A stretch of DNA of 64,000 nt, from contig JAQUIT010000003.1 in the NCBI GenBank assembly GCA_028681335.1, forward strand, positions 124,001 to 188,000. Direction: 5' to 3'. The DNA comes from Desulfuromonadaceae bacterium. GTDB taxonomy: Bacteria; Desulfobacterota; Desulfuromonadia; Geobacterales; Pseudopelobacteraceae. Positions 38,581 through 48,389 of this stretch are shown here, piece by piece (position 1 is the first letter of the stretch; each line of letters starts with the position of its first letter). Position numbers and translations under genes: made by a program. The notes beneath the pieces were generated by a model. It had not been told where the DNA came from. It worked only from the letters and a program-made list of their open reading frames with translations, and did no database searches.

Positions 38581-38714
38581 AGTATCCAAACTATGAACTG
38601 ATTGTGGCATCAAATGGCGTGGAACGTTCTTTCCTTTAAAAGAACTGAAAAGCAGGCAAGGGATGAATCAAACGGGCATTGTGCAAATTATGATGTTAAG
38701 GAATGTATACAACA

Positions 38715-39263
38715 ATGCGTAAATTAACAATTTGCTCACTGCTTTTATTTAGTCTGACTGGCTGTACAACCAGAGACTATCGTACGGCAAGCCGTGAATC
38801 AGCCGGAATTGCTCCGAGCCCTATTACCACCCGAGAGGCAATACTCCAGGTGTACGGTGCTCCTACGTGGGGATGGCGCGGTTGGTTCGCCATACATACC
38901 TGGATTGCGTCCAAGCCAACAAACGCGCTTTCCTACACGGTCTACGAAGTTATCGGGTGGCGGCAAAAACGGGGGCTGCCGGTCGTGCGGATCGAAAATG
39001 ATCAACCAGACCGCTATTGGTACGGCGAGCGCCCGCGACTACTTAAGGATTTCCGCGGGGACGGAGTGGACAAGCTGATAGTAGCGGTAGATCTGGCCGC
39101 TAAAAAATACCCGTGGCCCAACTCTTATACGGCATTTCCCGGTCCTAACAGCAATACATTCATCGCCTGGATTGGCAAGCAGGTTCCTGATCTTGGATTG
39201 GACCTCCCCTTTTCTGCTATTGGAAGTGGGTACGTTGCTAACGACAAGGTTAGTGACAAATGA
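38715..39263 (+). CDS. DUF3750 family lipoprotein
   Basis: Lipoprotein of 182 residues. Signal peptide MRKLTICSLLLFSLTGC with the lipobox LTGC, so acylated Cys about residue 17. The mature part contains AIHTWIASKPTNALSYTVYEVIG and YTAFPGPNSNTFIAWIGKQV, matching DUF3750, of unknown function. Start: ATG at 38715 gives the clean signal peptide; a frame-matching ATG at 38703 adds four residues. Its stop overlaps the SagB-type gene by ATGA, implying co-translation. Confidence 0.8.
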   Translation: MRKLTICSLLLFSLTGCTTRDYRTASRESAGIAPSPITTREAILQVYGAPTWGWRGWFAIHTWIASKPTNALSYTVYEVIGWRQKRGLPVVRIENDQPDRYWYGERPRLLKDFRGDGVDKLIVAVDLAAKKYPWPNSYTAFPGPNSNTFIAWIGKQVPDLGLDLPFSAIGSGYVANDKVSDK

Positions 39264-40033
39264 AGAGAATACCGACAATTACGACTGAAAGCGGAAGATA
39301 TTTTCTGACCGACCGTGTCAGGGACGAAGTTGATTTCTGGGATACGCCACAATCAGAAGGGATACAGCCACCCCCAGTCCAGAAGCCGCCGCCACCAGGC
39401 AGCAGGATAATCCCGTTGCCGAGCCGGGAAAACTGGTCAATAGCTCCATGTGATCTGCAAAGCGCCATCGGCAATCGTGCAAGTCATCGCCGTTTCACCG
39501 AAGAATTACTTTCTTTGGAAGAGTTGTCTTTCCTCCTCTGGTCAACCCAAGGGGTACGGGCAAAGCTTCATGAAGCAGCCGTTTTGCGCACGGTCCCATC
39601 TGCGGGATGTCGTCACCCTTTTGAAACGTATCTCGCTGTTTTGCGGGTAGGGGGGTTCGAAGTCGGTATATACCGATTTCTTCCGCTTGAGAACTCTCTG
39701 CTGTTTGTGAGATCAGTTGACGACTTACCGGCACATCTCATTGCTGCAACCAGAGGGCAAGGTTTCACCGGACAGGCAGCGGTCACCTTCATTTGGTCTG
39801 TTATACCGGAACGTACCGAATGGCGCTATGCAGAAGCCTCATATAAAGTAATAGCCCTGGATGCCGGTCATGTCTGTCAGAACCTGTACCTTGCATGTGA
39901 AGCTATTGGAGCTGGCACCTGTGCCATAGCGGCATACGACCAGTTATTAGCCGATAATCTCCTTGGTGTTAACGGTGATGACGAGTTCAGCATCTATATT
40001 GCTCCGGTTGGGAAAATAGCGCTGCGGAAATGA
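39260..40033 (+). CDS. SagB-type nitroreductase-family oxidoreductase
   Basis: 257-residue flavin-dependent dehydrogenase of the SagB/ThcOx branch of the nitroreductase family. Signatures: IGNRASHRRFTEELLSLEELSFLLWSTQGV (FMN arginine contact), PSAGCRHPFETYLAVLRV, VIALDAGHVCQNLYLACEAIG and SIYIAPVGKI. In microcins such enzymes oxidise azolines to azoles, but no YcaO cyclodehydratase or precursor peptide is recognisable here. Coupled to the DUF3750 lipoprotein by an ATGA overlap. Confidence 0.85.
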   Translation: MKRIPTITTESGRYFLTDRVRDEVDFWDTPQSEGIQPPPVQKPPPPGSRIIPLPSRENWSIAPCDLQSAIGNRASHRRFTEELLSLEELSFLLWSTQGVRAKLHEAAVLRTVPSAGCRHPFETYLAVLRVGGFEVGIYRFLPLENSLLFVRSVDDLPAHLIAATRGQGFTGQAAVTFIWSVIPERTEWRYAEASYKVIALDAGHVCQNLYLACEAIGAGTCAIAAYDQLLADNLLGVNGDDEFSIYIAPVGKIALRK

Positions 40034-40239
40034 TGTTCAAGGTGTCTGATTCCCGGCATCCCTGATAAGTGCATAGAAGTGTCAATATCTGATGGAATAG
40101 TTGAAATATATAATGGAATGCGGGATTCTTTGCTGGAATTTGCAGGCATTATAATGTATGGTCTTCCCGGTTGTTGTCGCTGATTATTGTAACTATTAAA
40201 CTTAGTAATTACAGTTTATTGTAATACAAATAGGAAGTC

Positions 40240-40314
40240 GGGCGTTTAGCTCAGCGGGAGAGCACTGCCTTCACACGGCAGGGGTCACTGGTTCAATCCC
40301 AGTAACGCCCACCA
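40240..40314 (+). tRNA. tRNA-Val (anticodon CAC)
   Basis: 75-nt cloverleaf. Acceptor GGGCGTT (40240-40246) pairs with AACGCCC; anticodon stem CTGCC/GGCAG around loop TTCACAC with anticodon CAC at 40272-40274; T-loop GGTTCAATCCC. 3' CCA is encoded within ACCA (40311-40314). Confidence 0.96.
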
Positions 40315-40320
40315 TAAACA

Positions 40321-40357
40321 AAAAAAGAGCCGGATCATTGATCCGGCTCTTTTTTTG
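40321..40357 (+). terminator. Terminator after tRNA-Val
   Basis: AAAAAAGAGCCGGATCA pairs fully with its complement, separated by one T, with a T run that continues. It is active on both strands. Confidence 0.88.
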
Positions 40358-40557
40358 TGCCCCCTGTGTAGATGGCCTGCTTTTTGGCCGTTTCTCAAAT
40401 GCGTTGCAAATTGATAATGACACTACTAGGATATCACCAGTTAATTGTCGTGATCTTTTCGATGTTCTTGTTTTACAGGTTGTGCCTTTGTCTGTTTGCC
40501 TCGCCTTATTCGTTTTAATACGCTAAAAAATATGTATTACGCACGTAAGGAGTTGCT

Positions 40558-42087
40558 ATGACCGAACCCATGCTGATCGCTAAGAACGCCACCACGGATA
40601 TTTTTCTGCTGCCTCAGATGGCCAACCGCCACGGTCTTATAACCGGCGCTACCGGCACCGGTAAAACGGTCACCCTGCAAATGCTTGCCGAGCATTTTTC
40701 CGGCCTCGGCGTTCCCTGCTTTATGGCGGATGTGAAGGGTGATCTGGCGGGTGTATCGCAGCCGGGCGGCGGCAACCCAAGGGTTGCCGAGCGGATGGAA
40801 GCGCTCGGGCTTGAGGGGTTTACCCATCAGGGGTATCCGGTTACACTATGGGACCCGTTCGGCATGAGCGGGCATCCGGTGCGTGCCACCATCTCGGATA
40901 TGGGACCTTTGTTGCTTGGGCGCATGCTTGATCTCAATGAGACCCAGAACGGTGTCCTCAATCTGGTGTTCAAGGTGGCTGATGATAACGGCCTGTTGCT
41001 GCTGGATCTGAAAGATCTGCGTGCCATGCTCGCCTTTGTCGGCGAAAATGCAAAACAGTTCACCACCGATTACGGCAATGTGTCTACCGCTTCTATTGGC
41101 GCCATCCAGCGTGGTTTGCTGAATCTGGAAGCACAGGGTGGCGAACAGATATTTGGTGAACCGATGCTCAATATTGCCGACCTGATTCAGACAGACCGTG
41201 CCCTGGGCGTCATCAACATTCTTTCGTCCGACAGGTTGATGCAGTCACCAAAGCTCTACGCCACGTTGCTGCTCTGGCTGTTGGCAGAGTTGTTTGAAAA
41301 TCTCCCCGAGGTTGGCGACCTCGACAAGCCGAAACTGGTGTTCTTTTTCGACGAAGCCCATCTACTGTTTACCGGTGCACCGGCCGCACTGGTGGAAAAA
41401 ATCGAGCAGGTTGTGCGTCTGATCCGTTCAAAGGGCGTGGGCGTGTACTTTGTTACCCAGAATCCGGCTGATGTGCCGGATAAAATACTGTCACAGCTCG
41501 GTAACCGGGTGCAGCATGCTTTACGCGCCTTCTCCGTGCGCGACCAGAAAGGTGTCAAGGCCGCTGCTGAAACCATGCGCGACAACCCTGCTCTGGATGA
41601 AGCCGCAGTCATTACCGAGCTGGGGGTGGGGGAGGCGCTTGTTTCCTGTCTTGATGAGAAAGGGCACCCCGGCGTGGTTGAACGTGCCTTTATCGTGCCG
41701 CCGCAGGGGCAGATCGGGCCGATCAGCGATGTCCAGCGGCGACAGTTAATGGAAACTTCGCTTGTTGCCGGTGTCTACGATAAAACCGTTGATCGCGAAT
41801 CGGCCTATGAAATTCTCAAGCAACGTGCCAAACAGAGTGCAGAAACCGCCGCTTCACAGGCTCAGACCGACAAGCGTGCGGGTACTGAGGCGTTACCTTC
41901 CGACAGCAGCGGAGGGTTTGCTGGTGTTCTGGAAGATATCCTTGGTGGCGGTGGTGGTGGTCGGGGCGGACGTCGCGAAAGTGCCGTTGAAGCACTGACA
42001 AAATCCGCCGCCCGCGCCATCGGCAGCCAGATCGGCCGTACAATCATTCGCGGTGTGATGGGCAGCCTGTTTGGCGGTAAACGCTAA
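40558..42087 (+). CDS. DUF853 HerA-like ATPase (YjgR family)
   Basis: 509-residue P-loop ATPase of the HerA/FtsK-like DUF853 family, named YjgR in E. coli. Walker A GATGTGKTVTLQ (about 31-42), Walker B LVFFFDEAHLLF, and GVYFVTQNPADVPDKILSQLGNRVQHALRAF with a C-terminal arginine region. The tail is glycine-rich (GGGGGGRGGRR) and may be disordered. Function unknown in detail; HerA relatives pump or resect DNA. sbcCD follows 117 bp downstream after a terminator. Confidence 0.88.
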   Translation: MTEPMLIAKNATTDIFLLPQMANRHGLITGATGTGKTVTLQMLAEHFSGLGVPCFMADVKGDLAGVSQPGGGNPRVAERMEALGLEGFTHQGYPVTLWDPFGMSGHPVRATISDMGPLLLGRMLDLNETQNGVLNLVFKVADDNGLLLLDLKDLRAMLAFVGENAKQFTTDYGNVSTASIGAIQRGLLNLEAQGGEQIFGEPMLNIADLIQTDRALGVINILSSDRLMQSPKLYATLLLWLLAELFENLPEVGDLDKPKLVFFFDEAHLLFTGAPAALVEKIEQVVRLIRSKGVGVYFVTQNPADVPDKILSQLGNRVQHALRAFSVRDQKGVKAAAETMRDNPALDEAAVITELGVGEALVSCLDEKGHPGVVERAFIVPPQGQIGPISDVQRRQLMETSLVAGVYDKTVDRESAYEILKQRAKQSAETAASQAQTDKRAGTEALPSDSSGGFAGVLEDILGGGGGGRGGRRESAVEALTKSAARAIGSQIGRTIIRGVMGSLFGGKR

Positions 42088-42128
42088 TACCGTGCACCAC
42101 CCTTTGATTCTTATTCATGCTCCTAACG

Positions 42129-42157
42129 GTAACAGCCCGCTAAAAGCGGGCTGTTAC
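42129..42157 (+). terminator. Terminator after the HerA-like gene
   Basis: A 13-bp perfect stem (42129-42141 with 42145-42157), loop AAA, followed by TTT. Likely intrinsic terminator before sbcD. Confidence 0.7.
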
Positions 42158-42204
42158 TTTCATGGCAGTTCACCGTGCGGACACAGCAAAGGACCTGACG
42201 TTAC

Positions 42205-43437
42205 ATGAAAATTCTGCATACATCTGATTGGCACATCGGCCGTGCGCTCTATGGTCGCAAGCGCTATAGGGAATATGAAGAGTTTCTTGACTGGCTGATA
42301 GGTTGTATTGAGACAGAAGGGGTAGAGGTTCTGCTGCTTGCCGGTGATGTGTTTGACAACGGTACGCCGAGTAATATGGCTCTGGAACTTTACTACCGGT
42401 TTCTCTGCCGATGCGCTGCTGCCGGGTGCCGCCACGTTGTGGTCACGGCAGGTAACCACGATTCCCCCTCTCTGATTAATGCCCCAAGGGAGGTGCTGCG
42501 ATTTCTCAATGTTCACGTGGTAGGTTCCATTGCTGAAGCGGTGAAAGATGAACTTGTCGTGTTGAATGATGGCGAAGGTAAGCCTGAACTGATCGTCTGT
42601 GCCGTCCCCTATCTGCGTGACCGTGATATACGGCGTGCCGAGGCTGGTGAAACCTTTGAAGACAAGGGGCGCAAGCTGGTGGAGGGAATAAGTGCCCATT
42701 ACCGTGACGTTGGCGCGGCGGCTGTAGCCAGACGCGCCGAGTTGGGGGAGGCTCTTCATATCATTGCCATGGGGCACCTTTTTACGAGCGGTGGTCAGAC
42801 GGTTGAAGGGGATGGGGTGCGGGAGCTCTATGTGGGTACCCTTGGTCAGGTACGTGCTGATGTTTTTCCGGATTGTTTCGCGTATCTGGCCCTCGGCCAT
42901 TTGCATACGGCGCAACGCGTGGGCGGTTCAGAGTTCCGCCGCTACTCTGGAGCACCGCTTCCGATGAGTTTCGGCGAGGCCGGGGGGCACAAGATTATGC
43001 TGCTGCTGAATGTTGATGACAGTGGCGTAGCGGTACAAGAAGTGCCGGTTCCCTGTTTTCAACAGCTTGAAACAGTGCGCGGTGACTGGAGTCATATCAG
43101 CGGGCGTATTTCCGCCTTGAAAAACAGCAACTCTTCGGTGTGGCTTGAGGTCATCTACGAAGGGGTCGATGTTATAGGCGATTTACAGGAGCGATTACGC
43201 GAACTTGTTGACGGAACAGCTGTGGAAATACTTCGAGCGAAAAACATGCGTCTGGTTGAGCGGGTTATGAGCCGGATGGCGATGGAAGAGACTCTTGACG
43301 ACCTCACCGTTGCTGATGTCTTTGCCCGCTGTCTTACTGCCAATGAGGTGCCTTTGGAACAGCATGCTGAGTTGGTCGCGGTCTTTCAAGAGGCTGTTGC
43401 CGCTTTGCATGAAGACGATACGCTGGGACAATTATGA
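42205..43437 (+). CDS. sbcD: DNA double-strand break repair nuclease SbcD (Mre11-like)
   Basis: Metallophosphoesterase subunit of the SbcCD complex. 410 residues with HTSDWHIGRAL, LLAGDVFDNGTPSN, TAGNHDSPSL, GHLFTSGG and LGHLHTAQ, the five phosphoesterase motifs with all metal ligands. Overlaps sbcC by ATGA, so the pair is translationally coupled. Confidence 0.95.
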   Translation: MKILHTSDWHIGRALYGRKRYREYEEFLDWLIGCIETEGVEVLLLAGDVFDNGTPSNMALELYYRFLCRCAAAGCRHVVVTAGNHDSPSLINAPREVLRFLNVHVVGSIAEAVKDELVVLNDGEGKPELIVCAVPYLRDRDIRRAEAGETFEDKGRKLVEGISAHYRDVGAAAVARRAELGEALHIIAMGHLFTSGGQTVEGDGVRELYVGTLGQVRADVFPDCFAYLALGHLHTAQRVGGSEFRRYSGAPLPMSFGEAGGHKIMLLLNVDDSGVAVQEVPVPCFQQLETVRGDWSHISGRISALKNSNSSVWLEVIYEGVDVIGDLQERLRELVDGTAVEILRAKNMRLVERVMSRMAMEETLDDLTVADVFARCLTANEVPLEQHAELVAVFQEAVAALHEDDTLGQL

Positions 43438-46400
43438 AAATCCTGCGGCTCTCCTTCAAAAATCTTAATTCCCTGGCCGGTGTCTGGGAGATTGATTTCA
43501 AACACCCGGAGTACGTCTCCAGCGGCATCTTTGCTATAACCGGGCCGACCGGTGCCGGAAAATCAACGATTCTCGACGCTATCTGTCTGGCCCTGTACGG
43601 TCAGACACCCCGTTTGGGCAGAATCACCCAGGGCGAGAATGAAATCATGTCGCGTCAGACCGGTGAATGTTTTGCCGAAGTTGAATTTGAAACGGTAAAG
43701 GGTTGTTTTCGCTGCCACTGGAGCCAACACCGCTCGCGTAAACAGGCTGACGGCCAGCTGCAGTCGCCGCGCCATGAGATTGCCGTGGCGGAAACCGGGA
43801 TTATCATCGAATCAAAACTGCGAGCGGTTGCCGAAAAGGTGGAAGATGTCACCGGCATGGATTTCGACCGTTTCACCCGCTCGATGCTGCTGGCGCAGGG
43901 GAGCTTCGCCGCTTTTCTGCAGGCCCGCCCCGACGAGCGTGCCCCGATACTGGAACAGATTACCGGTACTGCGATCTACAGCCGCATTTCGATCAAGGTT
44001 CACGAGCGCACGACTGAAGCGCGCAAGCGTCTGGCTGAGCTGCGTGCCGAGCTTGGCGGCATCATACTGTTGTCTCCTGCAGAGGTGGATGCGCTGTATC
44101 TCGAAATGACCGAGCTGCAACGGAAAGAGGTCATTCTGACCGCCACTGTGGCTGAAGTCCGCGAAGCCCAGTCTTGGCGGGAGCGGATTATGGTGCTTGA
44201 GAGCGAATTGCTACAGCTGGGACAGGAGCAGCTTGCTTTCGAGGAGCGAAAAGCAGCGGCAGCGCCGCAATTGGAGCGGCTGGCGTTGGCCGGTCGTGCT
44301 CTCAAGCTAAGTGGCGATCATGCCCATATTCTTTCACTGCGAACCATGCATGAGAGAGAACAGGGTGAATATGCCGTTTTGATAGCTAGGCTCCCGCAGC
44401 TACAGCTTGATTGGCAGGCGGCTTTTGAGGCGTTGGAGCAGGCCGAGGCGGATCTGGCAACAGTCCGCGGCGTGCAGGCACAGGAAGCAGAGCTGATCCG
44501 GATGACGCGTGAACTCGATGTGAGGATTGGTGAAGCGCAGACACGGCTGCAGGGAATAGCGGTTGAGAGCGAAAAAACTCTGCGCCAAACGAACGCCTAC
44601 CGTCAGGTGATTGCCGGTTGCGACCAGCGCATGAACTCCCTCGGTGCCGAGCTGCGCGTTGTGACGGAATTTCTTGACGAGCATCTGGCTGACGCTGGAT
44701 TGGCCGGAGCGTTAACCGGTATTGAACAGCAGTTGAAGGCACTTAATGCCGCAACTACACAGTGCGCTGCCTTGCAGGAACGGCTCACCCGACAGACCTC
44801 TCTCGTAGAAAATGCCTCGCTTGCGCATCGTCATGCTGACAGCGTGTGGCTGTTGGCACAGCAGGCTGTAACCGTGGAAGAACAACGATTGGCGGAGCTG
44901 CATGCCGGATGTGAAGCGCTATTGCAGGGGCGCGATCTCGCCGCGTGGCGAGTCGATGCAGAAATGCTTGCGGCACGGCAGAGCCGTTTTGGGGCCTTGC
45001 AGGAAGCCGTGACCCGGATTGGGGATGATACAGCGAAACAGGCGGAGCTCAAGCTGCGCCTGAAAGTTCTCGTCCGGAAGCAACAGGATCTGGTGAAACA
45101 GGAATTGGCGCTCTCTGGGGAATGCGAGCTGCGCGAACAGGTGACCAGCCGCCTGCAGGATAACGTCATATTGCTCAATCGTGTTCGCAGTCTCGAGGAT
45201 GACCGCCGGCAGCTCGTTGATGGTAGCCCGTGCCCACTCTGTGGTTCCGCTGAACACCCCTATGCCGCCGGGAACATTCCTCTGCTTGACGAGGCGCAGG
45301 CAGAGCTGAAGCTGGCCTTGGAATCGGCCAAACTAACGGTTGGGCAACTTGGTAGTGTCAGGGAGGAATTGGTAGCAGTCAGCAAGGACCTGCAGCAGGC
45401 CGATCTGGAACAACAGGAACTTCAGACCCGCCTGGAACGTGATAATAGCTTTTGCACCGAGGTCTCAGCCGAATTGGGAGTCTTTTGTAAAGCTGGTGTC
45501 AGTGCCGACGAGGTGGAGTCGGCCATCAGGCTTGCGTCTGATGCAAACAGTGAGGCAATGGTGAGCCGTCGCGCCATGATCCACGGTATCGAACGTCAGG
45601 AACAGGACGTGCGGAGTGCTCAATCGGCTCTTGCCGTGGCCAAGGACGAACTGGCTGGGCATGATAAAGCGCGCTTGGCGGCACAGTTGGGATTGGAAAA
45701 TGCCCAGACGGAGCGAGCGTCTCTGGAGGATGAAGTTGCTTCCCTGAATACCAGCCTTGACCGGGTGCTGACGGAGGTAAGAAGCACGGTAGCTTCATAT
45801 GGCTACAGTAGTATTGTCCCGGAGAGATCAGATGAGATTCTGGCGGATCTGGCCGCGCGCAACAGCAGTTTTATTCAGCACCAGCTATCCCGTGATCTTC
45901 TGCATGACAGGCGTATCGAAGTCTCTGCAGAGCGTGAGAAGCAGCTGGCTCTGCTGGCAGAGTCGGAAAAAAATCTGATCGATCTGGAACAGCAGCTGCG
46001 TGACAAGAGAACAGAGCTGGATAGAGTGGTGGAACAGCGACTGGAGCAGTTTGGTGAACGGACTACGGATAACGAGGAAAAACGGCTGGCCGCTACAGTG
46101 GCAAAAGCTGGTGAAGTTCGTGAAACTGCTCTCCAGCAGCAGAATCGTCTTCAGGGTGAACGTGCCGCTCTGACACAGCAGCTGGAACGTTTAACGCAGT
46201 CGCTTACGCGGAGTGGTGAACAGCGATCAAGTCTGGAAACGGCTTTTACGCTCCGTTTGGCTGAAAACGGTTTTGCTGATGAGGCTGCCTATCTGCTGGC
46301 ATGTTTACCGCAGGAGCGTTTTGACGAACTTGCCAGGGAGGCTGACGCTTTGCGTACTGAGGAAACCACGCTGCAGACGCGCCGTGAGGACCGCAGCGCG

Positions 46401-47120
46401 TCTTTGGCTGGCGAGTTGAACAGGGCTTTGACTGACAAGCCGCTTGAGCTGATTCGGGAGGAGTACGCAGTCGTAACAGGGCAGTTGCATGAACTGCAGA
46501 AGGGGGGAGGGGCGCTTGAACAAAGAGTGCAGCAGCATGCAGAACAGCAGCAGCGCCATCAGACGCGCCTCCAGGCGATCGAACTCCTCAAGAGTGAGTG
46601 CGAACGATGGGAGAGGCTGCACAGCCTGATTGGTTCCGGTGACGGTAAGAAGTTCCGCAACTTTGCCCAGGGTCTGACCTTCGAGCTGATGGTTGCCCAT
46701 GCAAACCGCCAGCTGCAGAAGATGAGTGATCGTTATATCCTGATACGCGACAGCAGCGAACCACTGGAACTGAATGTTATCGATAACTACCAGGCGGGGG
46801 AGATCCGCTCAACCAAGAACCTGTCCGGCGGTGAGAGTTTCATCGCCAGTCTGGCCCTGTCGCTGGGGCTGTCCAGCATGGCGAGTCGCAATGTGCGCGT
46901 TGATTCGCTTTTTCTTGACGAAGGTTTCGGGACGCTAGACGAGGATGCCCTTGAAACAGCCCTTGAAACCCTTTCCGGGCTGCAGCAGGACGGAAAGCTG
47001 ATCGGTATCATCTCACATGTACCGGCGCTAAAAGAGCGCATCGGCACCCAGATTCAGGTAGAGTCCGGCAGTGCGGGGCGCAGTACTCTCAGTGGCCCGG
47101 GGTGTCGGCGCCTACCTTGA
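43434..47120 (+). CDS. sbcC: DNA double-strand break repair ATPase SbcC (Rad50-like)
   Basis: SMC-like ATPase of 1228 residues that pairs with SbcD to open DNA ends and hairpins. Walker A GPTGAGKST (37-45); long coiled coils; zinc-hook CPLC (C600, C603) in DGSPCPLCGSAEH near the middle; signature LSGGESFIASLALSLGLSSM (about 1128) and Walker B VDSLFLDEGFGTLDED (about 1156). Hook and both ATPase halves are intact. Some 180 residues longer than the E. coli protein, all in the coils. Confidence 0.95.
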   Translation: MKILRLSFKNLNSLAGVWEIDFKHPEYVSSGIFAITGPTGAGKSTILDAICLALYGQTPRLGRITQGENEIMSRQTGECFAEVEFETVKGCFRCHWSQHRSRKQADGQLQSPRHEIAVAETGIIIESKLRAVAEKVEDVTGMDFDRFTRSMLLAQGSFAAFLQARPDERAPILEQITGTAIYSRISIKVHERTTEARKRLAELRAELGGIILLSPAEVDALYLEMTELQRKEVILTATVAEVREAQSWRERIMVLESELLQLGQEQLAFEERKAAAAPQLERLALAGRALKLSGDHAHILSLRTMHEREQGEYAVLIARLPQLQLDWQAAFEALEQAEADLATVRGVQAQEAELIRMTRELDVRIGEAQTRLQGIAVESEKTLRQTNAYRQVIAGCDQRMNSLGAELRVVTEFLDEHLADAGLAGALTGIEQQLKALNAATTQCAALQERLTRQTSLVENASLAHRHADSVWLLAQQAVTVEEQRLAELHAGCEALLQGRDLAAWRVDAEMLAARQSRFGALQEAVTRIGDDTAKQAELKLRLKVLVRKQQDLVKQELALSGECELREQVTSRLQDNVILLNRVRSLEDDRRQLVDGSPCPLCGSAEHPYAAGNIPLLDEAQAELKLALESAKLTVGQLGSVREELVAVSKDLQQADLEQQELQTRLERDNSFCTEVSAELGVFCKAGVSADEVESAIRLASDANSEAMVSRRAMIHGIERQEQDVRSAQSALAVAKDELAGHDKARLAAQLGLENAQTERASLEDEVASLNTSLDRVLTEVRSTVASYGYSSIVPERSDEILADLAARNSSFIQHQLSRDLLHDRRIEVSAEREKQLALLAESEKNLIDLEQQLRDKRTELDRVVEQRLEQFGERTTDNEEKRLAATVAKAGEVRETALQQQNRLQGERAALTQQLERLTQSLTRSGEQRSSLETAFTLRLAENGFADEAAYLLACLPQERFDELAREADALRTEETTLQTRREDRSASLAGELNRALTDKPLELIREEYAVVTGQLHELQKGGGALEQRVQQHAEQQQRHQTRLQAIELLKSECERWERLHSLIGSGDGKKFRNFAQGLTFELMVAHANRQLQKMSDRYILIRDSSEPLELNVIDNYQAGEIRSTKNLSGGESFIASLALSLGLSSMASRNVRVDSLFLDEGFGTLDEDALETALETLSGLQQDGKLIGIISHVPALKERIGTQIQVESGSAGRSTLSGPGCRRLP

Positions 47121-47283
47121 ATAGATCAATGTGGTGATTGATGCTTTGGTGTTAATTGGTATAAAAAAGACATAAATGTTGACTTATCCTCGTGTGTTGA
47201 AGTATTAAATACCGTTCTCAAGTACGTCCCCCTTCGGACCACCGGTATATCCCCATTACACCCTAATAATTACGAGGCCCCAC

Positions 47284-48258
47284 GTGTACACAGATGCAGT
47301 TGTCCCTTTACTAACCACATTATCCGGACGCTTTGTCCGCTTTTCTTGTGCTGCGCTGTTATTGTTGCTGGCACTCAACACGGAGACATCTGCGAGCCAA
47401 CTCCCTTCGCCCGGCCATGAAACACTGCTGTCTCCCTCCCAACTTGCCAGCTTGACCGGTTCGGTAAGCGGGGGTGCGACCGGCCAGGATACAGAGATCA
47501 GCAAAGGGATCTTTACGAACAACTCATCAGCCCATACCACTGGTGCGTTAGCTCCCGTTGCTGAAAAAACTGATACCCACGAAAAGCTGGTTTACACATC
47601 AGTCCTGGAAAAACGTAACCCGGATTGGAACGGTATCTGGAGAGATACCGGTGTTCTTTTTGGCGCTCAGGCTGTGGCTGCCGGCCTTACCTTGTTGGCA
47701 CCGGAGAGTTTTTCCGGTTGGAGCGCCGAGGAAAAGAGGAACAGTTTTAAGAAGTATGGTAACAATTTTGTGCATCCTGTTGTTGATAAGGATAAATTCT
47801 ATATCAACTACATCCTTCACCCCTATTGGGGAGCTACCTACTATACCCGTGCGAGAGAGCGCGGTTTTGATCAAGGCTCCTCGTTTCTTTATTCAACGTT
47901 GATGTCGGCTTTGTACGAGTTCGGCTCCGAGTGTTTTTACGAGAAGCCCTCCATTCAGGACCTGATCGTTACACCTGTGCTTGGTTCCGTGCTGGGCGCC
48001 TACGTTTTCGAACCCTGGCGCGAGTCCATCAAGCGCAAGCCAGAGTTGCGCTGGTATGATCATGCGGCACTCGTTGCAACCGATCCTATTGGCGTCCTCA
48101 GTTTGGGATTCGAAAAAATGTTCGGTCTCAAACCCACCATTATGATTGACTATAAAGTGCCGCAGCTACAGCATAAGGCTTCCGTGGAAGCTGCTGGATC
48201 TACTCTGGCCTCGCGAAGCAGCGGCCTTGGGCTTGTCTTGCAGTTCCCGCTGAACTGA
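47284..48258 (+). CDS. DUF3943 family exported protein
   Basis: 324 residues with a likely signal peptide (RFSCAALLLLLALNTETSAS, about 20-40), so probably periplasmic or outer membrane. The DUF3943 core starts near residue 165: DKFYINYILHPYWGATYYTRARERG, ALYEFGSECFYEKPSIQDLI and TPVLGSVLGAYVFEPWRESI. Function unknown. GTG start with ACGAGG in front, and no terminator before it. Isolated between sbcC and convergent htpG. Confidence 0.75.
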   Translation: MYTDAVVPLLTTLSGRFVRFSCAALLLLLALNTETSASQLPSPGHETLLSPSQLASLTGSVSGGATGQDTEISKGIFTNNSSAHTTGALAPVAEKTDTHEKLVYTSVLEKRNPDWNGIWRDTGVLFGAQAVAAGLTLLAPESFSGWSAEEKRNSFKKYGNNFVHPVVDKDKFYINYILHPYWGATYYTRARERGFDQGSSFLYSTLMSALYEFGSECFYEKPSIQDLIVTPVLGSVLGAYVFEPWRESIKRKPELRWYDHAALVATDPIGVLSLGFEKMFGLKPTIMIDYKVPQLQHKASVEAAGSTLASRSSGLGLVLQFPLN

Positions 48259-48333
48259 TGATGACAGGATTACAGCAGTAGTGTTGAGAGTAACACTCTC
48301 TTCTTTGTTGATGACTAAAGATTGAAACAGAAA

Positions 48334-48363
48334 CGGCCTCCGGAATTTACATTCCGGAGGCCG
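48334..48363 (-). terminator. Terminator between the DUF3943 gene and htpG
   Basis: Perfect 13-bp stem CGGCCTCCGGAAT with its complement, loop TTAC. The strand carrying htpG reads into a T-rich tract. Convergent stops lie at 48258 and 48390. Confidence 0.8.
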
Positions 48364-48389
48364 CGCTGCGTTTAAGGCTGGAAAAACTG

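Noticed and set aside
38523..38639. 38-codon frame after the strong Shine-Dalgarno
   Set aside because: Not listed as a separate gene: the spacing to the site (13 bp) is poor and it has no recognised domain. Kept only as an alternative.
42160..42915. 251-codon open frame on the minus strand
   Set aside because: Opposite the metal motifs of sbcD; no motif of its own.
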